A stretch of 64,000 nucleotides of DNA from Pseudomonas sp. UBA4617 (GTDB taxonomy: Bacteria > Pseudomonadota > Gammaproteobacteria > Pseudomonadales > Pseudomonadaceae). The DNA is taken from the NCBI RefSeq assembly GCF_002386445.1, contig NZ_DGIR01000010.1, forward strand, positions 21,592 to 85,591, read 5' to 3'. Below the pieces are notes generated by a model. That model was given only the letters and a program-made list of their open reading frames with translations. It searched no databases and was not told where the DNA came from. Of the stretch, positions 53,782-62,615 are shown piece after piece; positions within the stretch are counted from its first letter, which is position 1; each line of letters starts with the position of its first letter. Position numbers and translations under genes: made by a program.

Positions 53782-54879
53782 GTGAATGCCCATGTTTTCA
53801 AACCCGACATGCCGCCACCGGTGAAAACCGTCGGCGTGCTCGCATGGATGCGGGCCAATCTCTTCTCCAGCTGGCTTAACACGCTGCTGACCCTGTTCGC
53901 CATCTACCTTGTGTGGTTGATCGTGCCGCCGATGCTGCAGTGGGCATTGCTCGATGCCAACTGGGTCGGTACCACCCGCGCCGACTGCACCAAGGAGGGC
54001 GCCTGCTGGGTGTTCGTGCAGCAACGTTTCGGCCAGTTCATGTATGGCTACTACCCGGCCGAACTGCGCTGGCGCGTGGACCTGACCGTGTGGCTTGCCG
54101 TGCTTGGCGCCGCGCCATTGTTCATCAAGCGTTTCCCGCGCAAGGCTGTCTATGGCCTGGGTTTCCTGGTGCTGTACCCGATCCTGGCCTACACCCTGCT
54201 GCACGGCGGCGTGCTGGGCCTGGAGAATGTACCGACCAGCCAGTGGGGCGGGCTGATGCTGACCCTGGTGATCGCCACCGTGGGTATCGTCGGTGCCTTG
54301 CCGCTGGGCATCCTGCTGGCCCTCGGGCGGCGCTCGAAGATGCCGGCGGTGAAGGTGGTATGCGTCACCTTCATCGAGTTCTGGCGCGGCGTGCCGCTGA
54401 TCACCGTGCTGTTCATGTCATCGGTGATGCTGCCGTTGTTCCTGCCCGAAGGCATGAGCTTCGACAAACTGCTGCGGGCGATGATCGGCGTGATCCTGTT
54501 CCAGTCGGCATACATAGCCGAAGTGGTGCGTGGCGGCCTGCAGGCCATCCCCAAGGGCCAGTACGAAGCGGCCGCGGCCATGGGCCTGGGCTACTGGCGG
54601 GCGATGGGCCTGGTGATCCTGCCGCAGGCGCTCAAGCTGGTGATCCCCGGCATCGTCAACACCTTCATTGCCCTGTTCAAGGACACCAGCCTGGTGATCA
54701 TCATCGGCCTGTTCGACCTGCTGAACAGCGTCAAGCAAGCCGCCGCCGACCCCGCCTGGCTGGGCATGGCCACCGAAGGCTACGTGTTCGCGGCCCTGGT
54801 GTTCTGGATTTTCTGTTTCGGTATGTCCCGCTACTCCATGCACCTGGAGCGCAAGCTGGACACTGGCCACAAGCGTTAG
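53782..54879 (+). CDS. aapM: General L-amino-acid ABC transporter permease AapM
   Basis: A 365-residue permease with the EAA motif Y-E-A-A-A-A-M-G-L-G-Y-W-R-A-M (~255-269) and eight or so helices. The start is a GTG at 53782 only 10 bases after aapQ. It forms the heterodimeric channel with AapQ. The periplasmic A-D-C-T-K-E-G-A-C-W stretch near residue 65 is typical of AapM. Confidence 0.94.
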   Translation: MNAHVFKPDMPPPVKTVGVLAWMRANLFSSWLNTLLTLFAIYLVWLIVPPMLQWALLDANWVGTTRADCTKEGACWVFVQQRFGQFMYGYYPAELRWRVDLTVWLAVLGAAPLFIKRFPRKAVYGLGFLVLYPILAYTLLHGGVLGLENVPTSQWGGLMLTLVIATVGIVGALPLGILLALGRRSKMPAVKVVCVTFIEFWRGVPLITVLFMSSVMLPLFLPEGMSFDKLLRAMIGVILFQSAYIAEVVRGGLQAIPKGQYEAAAAMGLGYWRAMGLVILPQALKLVIPGIVNTFIALFKDTSLVIIIGLFDLLNSVKQAAADPAWLGMATEGYVFAALVFWIFCFGMSRYSMHLERKLDTGHKR

Positions 54880-54889
54880 GAGTTTCGAA

Positions 54890-55654
54890 ATGAGTGAAGC
54901 GATCAAGCAGCCTGCCGGCCCCGAAGGCATCATCCAGATGCAGGGCGTGAACAAGTGGTACGGCCAGTTCCATGTGCTCAAGGACATCAACCTGAACGTG
55001 CGCCAGGGCGAGCGCATCGTGTTGTGCGGGCCATCGGGCTCGGGCAAGTCCACTACCATCCGCTGCCTCAACCGCCTGGAAGAGCACCAGCAGGGGCGCA
55101 TCGTGGTCGATGGTGTCGAGCTGACCAACGACCTCAAGCAGATCGAGGCCATCCGCCGTGAAGTGGGCATGGTGTTCCAGCACTTCAACCTGTTCCCGCA
55201 CCTGAGCATCCTGGAGAACTGCACCTTGGCGCCGATGTGGGTGCGCAAGATGCCGCGGCGCAAGGCCGAGGAAATTGCCATGCACTACCTGGAGCGCGTG
55301 CGCATTCCGGAGCAGGCGCACAAGTACCCGGGGCAGTTGTCCGGTGGCCAGCAGCAGCGCGTGGCGATTGCCCGTGCGTTGTGCATGAAACCGAAGATCA
55401 TGCTGTTCGACGAACCGACCTCGGCGCTGGACCCGGAAATGGTCAAGGAAGTGCTCGATACCATGGTGGGCCTGGCCGAGGATGGCATGACCATGCTTTG
55501 CGTGACTCACGAGATGGGCTTTGCCCGGACCGTGGCGAACCGGGTGATCTTCATGGACAAGGGCGAGATCGTCGAGCAGGCGTCGCCGGATGACTTCTTC
55601 GACCGGCCGCGCAGTGACCGGACCAAGTTGTTCCTGAGCCAGATCCTGCACTGA
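54890..55654 (+). CDS. aapP: General L-amino-acid ABC transporter ATPase AapP
   Basis: A 254-residue ATPase with Walker A G-P-S-G-S-G-K-S-T-T (~44-53), signature L-S-G-G-Q-Q-Q-R-V-A and Walker B I-M-L-F-D-E-P-T-S-A-L-D. It drives amino-acid import through AapQ/M. It is the last gene of the operon and ends at a bidirectional terminator. Confidence 0.95.
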   Translation: MSEAIKQPAGPEGIIQMQGVNKWYGQFHVLKDINLNVRQGERIVLCGPSGSGKSTTIRCLNRLEEHQQGRIVVDGVELTNDLKQIEAIRREVGMVFQHFNLFPHLSILENCTLAPMWVRKMPRRKAEEIAMHYLERVRIPEQAHKYPGQLSGGQQQRVAIARALCMKPKIMLFDEPTSALDPEMVKEVLDTMVGLAEDGMTMLCVTHEMGFARTVANRVIFMDKGEIVEQASPDDFFDRPRSDRTKLFLSQILH

Positions 55655-55661
55655 CGCAAAA

Positions 55662-55680
55662 GGGGCCGCAAAGCGGCCCC
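55662..55680. terminator. Bidirectional terminator between aapP and algW
   Basis: GGGGCCGC-AAA-GCGGCCCC is a perfect 8-bp stem. On the minus strand it is followed by TTTTGC, making a good terminator for algW; on the plus strand it follows the aapP stop by a few bases. Confidence 0.8.
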
Positions 55681-55684
55681 ATTC

Positions 55685-56845
55685 CTACTTCTCTTCCTTG
55701 GCCACCGCTGGCGCTGGCGGCGGCCGCAGCCCAACCTCGGCAACCAGCTTCAGCTGTTGCCCGTTGCGCATCACTTCGATGGTGATTTTCTCGTTGGGTT
55801 TGATCCGCGCCACCTGGTTCATCGATTTGCGTCCGTCGCCGGCCGGCTCGCCGTTGATGCTCAGGATCACGTCACCCAGCTGCAACCCGGCCTTCGCCGC
55901 CGGCCCCTCGCGGAAGATACCCGCCACGACGATGCCCGGGCGGTCCTTCATGCCGAACGATTCGGCCAGTTCCTGGCTCAGCGGCTGCACTTCGATGCCC
56001 AGCCAGCCACGGATCACCTGGCCGTGCTCGACGATCGACTTCATTACCTCCAGGGCCAGTTTCACCGGGATCGCGAAGCCGATGCCCTGCGAACCGCCGG
56101 ACTTGGAGAAGATCGCCGTGTTGATGCCGATCAGGTTGCCGTTGGCATCCACCAGCGCACCGCCGGAGTTGCCCGGGTTGATCGCGGCGTCGGTCTGGAT
56201 GAAATCTTCGTAGTTGTTCAGCCCCAGCTGGTTACGCCCAGTGGCGCTGATGATGCCCATGGTCACGGTCTGGCCGACTCCGAACGGGTTGCCGATGGCT
56301 AGCGACACGTCGCCGATGTGAATGGTGTCGGAGCGGCCGATGGTGATCGCCGGCAGGTTCTTCAGGTCGATCTTCAGCACCGCCAGGTCGGTTTCCGGGT
56401 CGCTGCCGATGACCCGGGCCAAGGTCTCGCGACCGTCCTTCAGGGCCACCACGATCTGGTCGGCGCCGCTGGTCACGTGGTTGTTGGTCAGCAGGTAGCC
56501 TTCGGGGCTCATGATCACGGCTGAGCCCAGGCTTGATTCCCAGCGGCGCTGTTTGGGCAGGTTGTCCCCGAAGAAGCGGCGGAACTGCGGGTCTTCGAAC
56601 AGCGGATGCGAGCTCTTGTTCACCACCTTGGTGGTGTACAGGTTGGCGACCGCCGGGGCGGCCAGGGTCACGGCGTCGGCATAGGACACGGGGCCCTGCA
56701 TGATCCGCGAAGTCTGCGGTGCCTGTTGCAGGTTGACGTCCTGGCTGGGCAGGCCGACCCATTCCGGAAAACGCTGGATGATCAGCATGGCGACCAGTAC
56801 GCCGGTAAGCAGGGGCCAGCCAAAGTAACGCAAAGCCTTGAACAT
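55685..56845 (-). CDS. algW: Periplasmic serine protease AlgW (DegS-type)
   Basis: A 386-residue DegS-like protease with an N-terminal anchor (residues ~7-25), a trypsin-like domain with His in L-T-N-N-H-V (~98), Asp in E-T-D-L-A-V-L-K and Ser in N-P-G-N-S-G-G-A, and a single C-terminal PDZ domain (G-I-V-V-A-G-I-F-R-E-G-P-A-A-K-A-G-L). In Pseudomonas, AlgW cleaves MucA under envelope stress and so frees AlgU, which drives algD. The start at 56845 matches homologues. One PDZ rather than two supports AlgW over MucD. Confidence 0.9.
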   Translation of the reverse strand: MFKALRYFGWPLLTGVLVAMLIIQRFPEWVGLPSQDVNLQQAPQTSRIMQGPVSYADAVTLAAPAVANLYTTKVVNKSSHPLFEDPQFRRFFGDNLPKQRRWESSLGSAVIMSPEGYLLTNNHVTSGADQIVVALKDGRETLARVIGSDPETDLAVLKIDLKNLPAITIGRSDTIHIGDVSLAIGNPFGVGQTVTMGIISATGRNQLGLNNYEDFIQTDAAINPGNSGGALVDANGNLIGINTAIFSKSGGSQGIGFAIPVKLALEVMKSIVEHGQVIRGWLGIEVQPLSQELAESFGMKDRPGIVVAGIFREGPAAKAGLQLGDVILSINGEPAGDGRKSMNQVARIKPNEKITIEVMRNGQQLKLVAEVGLRPPPAPAVAKEEK

Positions 56846-57012
56846 GAACGAATCCTGGAAAGAGCGAAGACCGGTGGGCGCGCGGTGGAGCATGAGCGCG
56901 CGCGATCATACACCGGTTCCCCCAGTGCCCGCGACGGCCCATAATGGCCGGCATTATACGGGCGTTGCATGGGCGTTGTGCCCGATAAAAATGCAGATTC
57001 GAGGAGATTTTC

Positions 57013-57771
57013 ATGGCCGTCGCACTGAACACCCTGGTCGAGGAAGCCGAGCGTTACCTGGGCAGCGCGAAGATCCAGGATTACTGTCCCAATGGCCTGC
57101 AGGTCGAGGGCCGGCCGCAGGTCAGCCGCATCGTCAGCGGAGTCACTGCCAGCCAGGCGCTGCTGGATGCGGCGGTCGAGGCCGAGGCCGACCTGGTGCT
57201 GGTGCACCATGGTTATTTCTGGAAGGGCGAAAACCCGTGCGTCACCGGCATCCGCCAGCGCCGGCTGAAGACCCTGCTGAACAACGATATCAGCCTGCTG
57301 GCGTTCCATCTGCCGCTGGATGTGCACCCGGACGTGGGCAACAACGTGCAGTTGGCGCGGCAACTGGACATTACTGTCGAAGGTCCGCTGGACCCGGAAA
57401 ACCCCAAGGTGGTCGGGCTGGTCGGTTCGCTGGCCGAACCGCTTACCGCGCGTGACTTCGCCCGTCGTGTGCAGGAGGTGCTGGGGCGCGAGCCGTTGCT
57501 GGTCGAGGGCGAGCAGATGATCCGCCGGGTCGGTTGGTGCACCGGCGGCGGGCAGGGCTATATCGACACCGCGATTGCGGCCGGGGTCGACCTGTACCTG
57601 ACCGGGGAAGCCTCCGAGCAGACCTATCACAGTGCGCGCGAGAACGGTATCAGCTTCATTGCTGCCGGGCACCACGCTACCGAACGCTATGGGGTGCAGG
57701 CGCTGGGCGACTATCTGGCACGGCGGTTTGCCGTCGAACATCTGTTCATCGATTGCCCGAATCCTATCTGA
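57013..57771 (+). CDS. Nif3-like dinuclear metal-centre protein (YbgI family)
   Basis: A 252-residue Nif3 family protein. The metal-binding histidines are seen in L-V-L-V-H-H-G-Y-F-W-K (~62-72) and in A-A-G-H-H-A-T-E-R-Y-G (~215-225). GTP cyclohydrolase-type or hydrolase roles have been suggested, but the function is not settled. GAGGAG lies six bases before the ATG. Confidence 0.92.
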   Translation: MAVALNTLVEEAERYLGSAKIQDYCPNGLQVEGRPQVSRIVSGVTASQALLDAAVEAEADLVLVHHGYFWKGENPCVTGIRQRRLKTLLNNDISLLAFHLPLDVHPDVGNNVQLARQLDITVEGPLDPENPKVVGLVGSLAEPLTARDFARRVQEVLGREPLLVEGEQMIRRVGWCTGGGQGYIDTAIAAGVDLYLTGEASEQTYHSARENGISFIAAGHHATERYGVQALGDYLARRFAVEHLFIDCPNPI

Positions 57772-57956
57772 CAGTGGTATGGGTTTTTCGCGGGCGTGGC
57801 CGCGAACAGGCCGGACCTGCCAGCTCGAAACTTCAGTCATATGGTTAGACTTTTTCGATCTAGCCGGCCTCCTAAATAGAAGCACTCGCTGTGATAAAGT
57901 GGCTCGCTCGAATACGGCCCGCAGGCCGTCCATAAGATCGTTTTTCGTGAGTAGCC

Positions 57957-58862
57957 ATGGTCGACAAACTGACGCACTTGAAACAGCTGGAGGCGGAGAG
58001 CATCCACATCATCCGCGAGGTGGCCGCCGAGTTCGACAACCCGGTGATGCTGTACTCGATCGGCAAGGATTCCGCCGTGATGCTGCACCTGGCGCGCAAG
58101 GCCTTCTTCCCGGGCAAGTTGCCGTTCCCGGTCATGCATGTCGACACCCAGTGGAAATTCCAGGAGATGTACCGCTTCCGCGACAAGATGGTCGAGGAAA
58201 TGGGCCTGGAGCTGATCACCCACGTCAACCCGGAAGGTGTGGCGCAGGGTATCAACCCGTTCACCCATGGCAGCTCCAAGCACACCGACATCATGAAGAC
58301 CCAGGGCCTGAAGCAGGCGCTGGACAAATATGGCTTTGATGCCGCCTTCGGTGGCGCGCGCCGCGACGAAGAGAAGTCGCGGGCCAAGGAGCGTGTTTAC
58401 TCATTCCGTGACAGCAAGCACCGCTGGGACCCGAAGAACCAGCGCCCCGAGCTGTGGAACGTGTACAACGGCAAGGTCAACAAGGGCGAGTCGATCCGGG
58501 TCTTCCCGCTGTCGAACTGGACCGAGGTCGATATCTGGCGATACATCCAGGCGGAAGACATTCCGCTCGTGCCGCTCTATTACGCCGCCGAGCGCCCCTA
58601 TGTGGAGCGCGACGGGATGATGATCCTGGCGGAAGATCCGCGGCTGGAACTCCAGCCCGGCGAAGAAATCCAGCACGGCATGATCCGCTTCCGCACGCTC
58701 GGCTGCTTCCCACTCACCGGTGCGATCCGCTCGACGGCATCCAACCTCGAAGAGGTGATCGCGGAACTGGAAATCGCAACCGTTTCCGAACGACAGGGCC
58801 GCGCCATCGACCGTGACCAGTCCGGCTCCATGGAAAAGAAGAAGCGCGAGGGATATTTCTAA
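57957..58862 (+). CDS. cysD: Sulfate adenylyltransferase subunit 2 CysD, chimeric
   Basis: A 301-residue ATP sulfurylase small subunit. It carries the PP-loop S-I-G-K-D-S-A-V-M (~33-41), the F-G-G-A-R-R-D-E-E motif (~132-140) and the C-terminal S-M-E-K-K-K-R-E-G-Y-F. With CysN it makes adenosine-5'-phosphosulfate. Residues 1 to ~185 read like P. putida CysD, but from about residue 195 the text is rhizobial (V-D-I-W-R-Y-I-Q-A-E-D-I-P-L-V, then G-E-E-I-Q-H-G-M-I-R-F), where P. putida has a different, longer segment. The reading frame is intact across the join. Confidence 0.93.
   Translation: MVDKLTHLKQLEAESIHIIREVAAEFDNPVMLYSIGKDSAVMLHLARKAFFPGKLPFPVMHVDTQWKFQEMYRFRDKMVEEMGLELITHVNPEGVAQGINPFTHGSSKHTDIMKTQGLKQALDKYGFDAAFGGARRDEEKSRAKERVYSFRDSKHRWDPKNQRPELWNVYNGKVNKGESIRVFPLSNWTEVDIWRYIQAEDIPLVPLYYAAERPYVERDGMMILAEDPRLELQPGEEIQHGMIRFRTLGCFPLTGAIRSTASNLEEVIAELEIATVSERQGRAIDRDQSGSMEKKKREGYF
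58490..58545. other. Junction between Pseudomonas-like and rhizobium-like sequence
   Basis: The changeover falls in the conserved stretch coding R-V-F-P-L-S-N-W-T-E-V-D-I-W of CysD. Left of it codon use is CTG-rich and Pseudomonas-like; right of it CTC/CTT leucine, GAT and TAT codons become frequent, and every gene is rhizobium-like. The exact base cannot be fixed because both parents share this stretch. Confidence 0.75.
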
Positions 58863-58863
58863 G

Positions 58864-60381
58864 ATGAGCGCCACAGCTACAGCCACAACTACGCCCGTCG
58901 CTGCTTCGGCGAATGTCATTCCCTTCGCCGAATCCGCCGCCCGCGTTTCGCGCGATACGCGGCCGCTGCGCCTGATCACCTGCGGCTCAGTCGATGACGG
59001 CAAGTCGACCCTGATCGGCAGGCTTCTCTGGGACACCAAGGCGGTCAAGGAAGACCAGGCGGCGACGCTTGCGCGTGACAGTGGCGCGCAGAACGATCTC
59101 GGCCTGCCGGATTTCGCGCTGCTGCTCGACGGCCTGCAGGCGGAACGCGAACAGGGCATCACGATCGATGTCGCCTATCGCTATTTCTCCACGGATCGCC
59201 GCTCCTTCATCGTCGCCGATACACCCGGCCACGAGCAATATACCCGCAACATGGTGACCGGCGCCTCTACCGCCGATCTCGCCATCCTTCTGGCTGACGC
59301 CCGCGTCGGCCTGCTCGAACAGACCCGTCGGCACGCAACGATCGCGGCGCTGATGGGCATCCGGCAGTTCGTGCTGGCGGTCAACAAGATCGACCTGATC
59401 GGTTACGACAAGGCAGTGTTCGAAAAGATCGCGGCCGAATTCCGCGAATTCGCATTGGCACTCGGTGTGCGGCAGATCACCGCCATTCCGATGTCTGCCT
59501 TGAAGGGCGAGAATGTCGTTCTCTCAGGCAATCAGGCGATGCCGTGGTATGAAGGCCCGACGCTGATCGAAGCGCTGGAGCTTGCCACCAGCCGTTCCAC
59601 CCAGGCCGGCGGTTTCCGCCTCCCCGTGCAACGTGTCGTGCGCCCCGGCGAGAGTTTTCGCGGTTATCAGGGTACGGTATCAGGCGGCGCGATCAAGCCG
59701 GGTGACTCGGTTGCGATCCTGCCTTCGGGCACCGTCGCCAATGTGAAGCAGATCGTCACCTTCGATCTCGTGCGAAATGCAGCAGTCGCCGGCGATGCGA
59801 TCACGCTCGTTCTCGACCGGCAGGTGGATGTGTCGCGTGGCGACATCATTGTCTCCATCGATGGCCAGCCGATGACCGGCACATCCTTCGACGCGCAGCT
59901 CGTGTCGCTTCAGCCGGGCGGCATCGAGCCGGGCAAGCGTTACTGGCTGAAAAGCGGCTCGCGCCGGCAGCGGGTAACGATCGAACCCACGTTGCAGCTC
60001 GATCTGTCGACCGGACAATGGAAGCCGCATGCCTCGCTGCTTTCGATGAACGCGATCGGCAAGGTGCATCTTTCCTTCGAAGAACCGGCGGTGTTCGATG
60101 CCTATGAGCAGAACCGCGCCACCGGCGCCTTCGTCCTGATCGATCCCGACACGCTGAATACGGTCGCTGGCGGCATGGTTACCGCCAAGCGCGCAGATGT
60201 CGGCGGCATCCATCGCGGCAAGGAAGGTGAACAGCGCATCGTGCTTTCGCTGCCTGCGGATTTGGCCGAACAGCTGATGGCAAGTGAATTGTTCGCATCA
60301 CGCCGCGACGAAGCGGAGATCAGGAGACTGACGGCCGCAGAAGCAGCCGAGTTCTTCTCCAATGCCGGAAGCGATATCTGA
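58864..60381 (+). CDS. cysN: Sulfate adenylyltransferase subunit 1 CysN (stand-alone)
   Basis: A 505-residue GTPase subunit of ATP sulfurylase. The G-motifs are G-S-V-D-D-G-K-S-T (~42-50), D-T-P-G-H-E-Q-Y (~120-127) and N-K-I-D (~178-181). It follows cysD by one base. There is no C-terminal CysC (APS kinase) domain, whereas P. putida normally has a ~630-residue CysNC fusion. A free CysN of this length fits some Rhizobium/Agrobacterium species. The start at 58864 is chosen because it is immediately coupled to cysD. Confidence 0.93.
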   Translation: MSATATATTTPVAASANVIPFAESAARVSRDTRPLRLITCGSVDDGKSTLIGRLLWDTKAVKEDQAATLARDSGAQNDLGLPDFALLLDGLQAEREQGITIDVAYRYFSTDRRSFIVADTPGHEQYTRNMVTGASTADLAILLADARVGLLEQTRRHATIAALMGIRQFVLAVNKIDLIGYDKAVFEKIAAEFREFALALGVRQITAIPMSALKGENVVLSGNQAMPWYEGPTLIEALELATSRSTQAGGFRLPVQRVVRPGESFRGYQGTVSGGAIKPGDSVAILPSGTVANVKQIVTFDLVRNAAVAGDAITLVLDRQVDVSRGDIIVSIDGQPMTGTSFDAQLVSLQPGGIEPGKRYWLKSGSRRQRVTIEPTLQLDLSTGQWKPHASLLSMNAIGKVHLSFEEPAVFDAYEQNRATGAFVLIDPDTLNTVAGGMVTAKRADVGGIHRGKEGEQRIVLSLPADLAEQLMASELFASRRDEAEIRRLTAAEAAEFFSNAGSDI

Positions 60382-60488
60382 CTGCAAGAATGTCATGAGG
60401 GCGGCGCAAGCCGCCTTCCTGTTACGACAAGTGCGTTGTAACTCTCAGCGCCAGTAGCTCTCAGATCACAAATTACCGAAACAAAAAA

Positions 60489-60504
60489 GCCCGCGAAAGC
60501 GGGC
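60489..60504. terminator. Bidirectional terminator after cysN
   Basis: GCCCGC-GAAA-GCGGGC is a perfect stem with a GNRA loop. T-residues follow on both strands (TTTTC on plus, TTTTTT on minus), so it can end cysN and the small minus-strand gene. Confidence 0.85.
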
Positions 60505-60586
60505 CTTTTCATCTGCGTTCGTTGCTTTGCAGCCGATAATGCTAGGCTGAGCTGCTTTTGCTCAATGGCGCAACAAGTGGCTGCAG

Positions 60587-60664
60587 CTAGAAAACAAACA
60601 TGTAGAGCAGAACGATTACAAATATAGGAACTCCCATTGCCCACAATGCGATACCTTTAAGCAT
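60587..60664 (-). CDS. 25-residue hydrophobic membrane peptide
   Basis: A minus-strand ORF reads M-L-K-G-I-A-L-W-A-M-G-V-P-I-F-V-I-V-L-L-Y-M-F-V-F and stops. A near-perfect ribosome-binding site GGAGGTG lies four bases before the ATG, and a terminator follows about 85 bases downstream. The product is one membrane helix with a K at the N-terminus. Similar M-L-K-G-I-A-L-W peptides exist, as I recall, in alphaproteobacteria, with no known function. It is too short for standard gene callers. Confidence 0.68.
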   Translation of the reverse strand: MLKGIALWAMGVPIFVIVLLYMFVF

Positions 60665-60963
60665 AGTCACCTCCATCGGTTTCGATGGGCTGATAACGCC
60701 GGCTCTCTTCAGCTGTTCCCAAAAATGAGAATACAGGATCTGCTGGTTCGAGATTCATCGATCCCGGACGTGGTAGTGGAGGCGGCAGCGAAAGGATTTA
60801 AATAGACTGCACACATGCAAACTGAGACGTCCAGATCGCGCAGACAAACGCGTTCTTAAGCCCAAGCGATGAAACAGTCCGCAATCGGTCCGTTTATCAG
60901 AAAAGGAATTCTTCGGAGAAAGTGTTTCGGGAGTTGAAACCTTTGCTCGGAAAGGCTTTTGAC

Positions 60964-61040
60964 TGGTCGGAGTGGCAAGATTCGAACTTGCGACCCCCAC
61001 GTCCCGAACGTGGTGCGCTACCAGACTGCGCTACACTCCG
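60964..61040 (-). tRNA. tRNA-Pro (anticodon CGG)
   Basis: On the minus strand a full cloverleaf is readable: acceptor CGGAGTG paired with CACTCCG, anticodon stem CCACG/CGTGG with loop TTCGGGA (anticodon CGG), T-arm with G-TTCGAAT-C, and an encoded 3' ACCA. It reads the CCG codon. It lies inside the rhizobium-like segment, not at its edge. Confidence 0.95.
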
Positions 61041-61302
61041 TGACCAGTGGCGCCTCTATAGAACAGCATTTTTCCTTCGACAAGCACCGTTTTCGAAAAA
61101 AATGTGACAAGGCTTAATTCGTTTGTCGCACCTCGTGGAACTGCCGTGAATCCGTTGCAAAAAAGCGGCGCTTCAAGAATTTGATGTCAAAGCCGTCCCG
61201 TGATCTCGCGGTGAGCCAGGAAAATCTGCTAGCTGGAACATGACATATGTCCCGCAGGCATTGCTTGGGGACCAGCCCATCACACAAGGATTTTCACGGA
61301 TC

Positions 61303-61659
61303 ATGAGCCGCCGCCTCATCGCATCGACCGCCCTTCTCGCACTTGCACTTTCCAGCTGCACGACCGTTACCATAACCGACAGCCCGATATCCAAGCGCTG
61401 GGTCGGCCATTCTGCCGGCGAGTTCTTTGCAAAATACAATCCGCCGCTCGATGACGTTACGTCCGGCTCCAGCACAGTCTATAGCTGGCGCGGCGGCTAC
61501 AAGCGCATCAAGCTGGAGAACGGCAAGAGCGCCAGCGTCAGCTGCTCGGCCAAGATCACCGTTTCCTCCGATTACACGATCCGCAATATCGAGATCACCG
61601 CCGACCGCCCCGGCGCAACCGGACCGAGCTACTGCGAGGAACTGCTGGCCGGCGCGTAA
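61303..61659 (+). CDS. Small outer-membrane or periplasmic lipoprotein
   Basis: A 118-residue lipoprotein: signal peptide with lipobox A-L-S-S-C (Cys19), then T-T-V-T-I-T-D-S-P-I-S-K-R-W-V-G and two further cysteines (~79 and ~112). The Y-S-W-R-G-G-Y segment (~60-66) is typical of small rhizobial lipoproteins of unknown role. The ATG at 61303 gives the signal peptide; a longer frame has no support. It stands alone between a tRNA and the capsule export genes. Confidence 0.78.
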   Translation: MSRRLIASTALLALALSSCTTVTITDSPISKRWVGHSAGEFFAKYNPPLDDVTSGSSTVYSWRGGYKRIKLENGKSASVSCSAKITVSSDYTIRNIEITADRPGATGPSYCEELLAGA

Positions 61660-61844
61660 CAGCACCTGTAGAGACTTGCGTAGCACCGCTCCCCGGACCG
61701 GTGCTACGCTTCAGAACACGCGCGATGGCTGCAAATCAGGGTAGCCTTCTGGAGCCGCCATTGTTTTTGGTAGCATAAACCGCCGATTTGACATAATTTG
61801 GCGTCAGTTTTCGGCCGTTCTTCAACCAGGGTTCCCAGACGCGC

Positions 61845-62615
61845 TTGTCCTATCTAGCAACTCACGCTCGTGTCGTCAGCGCATTGGTAATGCGTGAAAT
61901 GTCGACGCGCTTCGGAGCAAAGCCGGGCGGATATCTCTGGGCCTTCCTCGATCCGGTGAGCCATATCGTCTTCCTGTCCGTCATCTTCATGGCGATCGCC
62001 CATCTGCCGCCGCTTGGAACCAGCTTCCCGCTGTTCTTTGCCACCGGTTATATCGGCTTCCAGTTCTACCAGGCGCTGGCCGGTTATCTGAACAGTGCCG
62101 TCAGTGGTAACAAGGCCCTGCTCAGCTATCCGAGCGTGGCGCCGATCGACACGGTTGCTGCACGCTACGTGCTGCAGATCGTGACGACGACAATCGTCGC
62201 CATCGTTGTGCTCGGTTATATCGTGTTCACGGTCCGCCATCCCGTTTCCATCCATCTGCCGCCTATCCTGGAAGCCATGGTAGCGGCGAGCCTGATCGCG
62301 CTCGGCATCGGGCTCGCGAATGCAGTGCTGTTCGTCATGTACCCGATATACGAAAAGCTTTATGGCATCGTCACCCGCCCGCTTTTCCTCGTCTCCGGCG
62401 TATTCTTCCTGCCCGACTCACTGCCACCGATCGCCAAGGATGTGATACTTTTTAACCCTTTGGCTCATATCGTCATGCAATTCAGGACCGGATTTTATCC
62501 GCAATACCGGGCAGCCGGATATGACGGGTTCTATGTCTGGAGTGTCGCGGCCTGCCTGGTATTCATCGGGCTTGTGCTATTTACGACATCCAGGGGAAGG
62601 CTGAGAGACCGATGA
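61845..62615 (+). CDS. kpsM: Capsular polysaccharide ABC exporter permease (KpsM-like)
   Basis: A 256-residue ABC-2-type permease with six helices. The N-terminus S-Y-L-A-T-H-A-R-V-V-S-A-L-V-M-R-E-M-S-T-R-F-type start is that of rhizobial KpsM/RkpT homologues. The start is a TTG at 61845, which gives the full family length; an ATG at 61890 would trim the start. It would carry capsular polysaccharide across the inner membrane with KpsT, and overlaps the kpsT start by 4 bp. Confidence 0.87.
   Translation: MSYLATHARVVSALVMREMSTRFGAKPGGYLWAFLDPVSHIVFLSVIFMAIAHLPPLGTSFPLFFATGYIGFQFYQALAGYLNSAVSGNKALLSYPSVAPIDTVAARYVLQIVTTTIVAIVVLGYIVFTVRHPVSIHLPPILEAMVAASLIALGIGLANAVLFVMYPIYEKLYGIVTRPLFLVSGVFFLPDSLPPIAKDVILFNPLAHIVMQFRTGFYPQYRAAGYDGFYVWSVAACLVFIGLVLFTTSRGRLRDR

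Noticed and set aside
60964..61040. tRNA-Pro as the attachment site of a genomic island
   Set aside because: The tRNA lies well inside the rhizobium-like segment, no integrase is visible and no duplicated tRNA end was seen at the 58.5 kb boundary.
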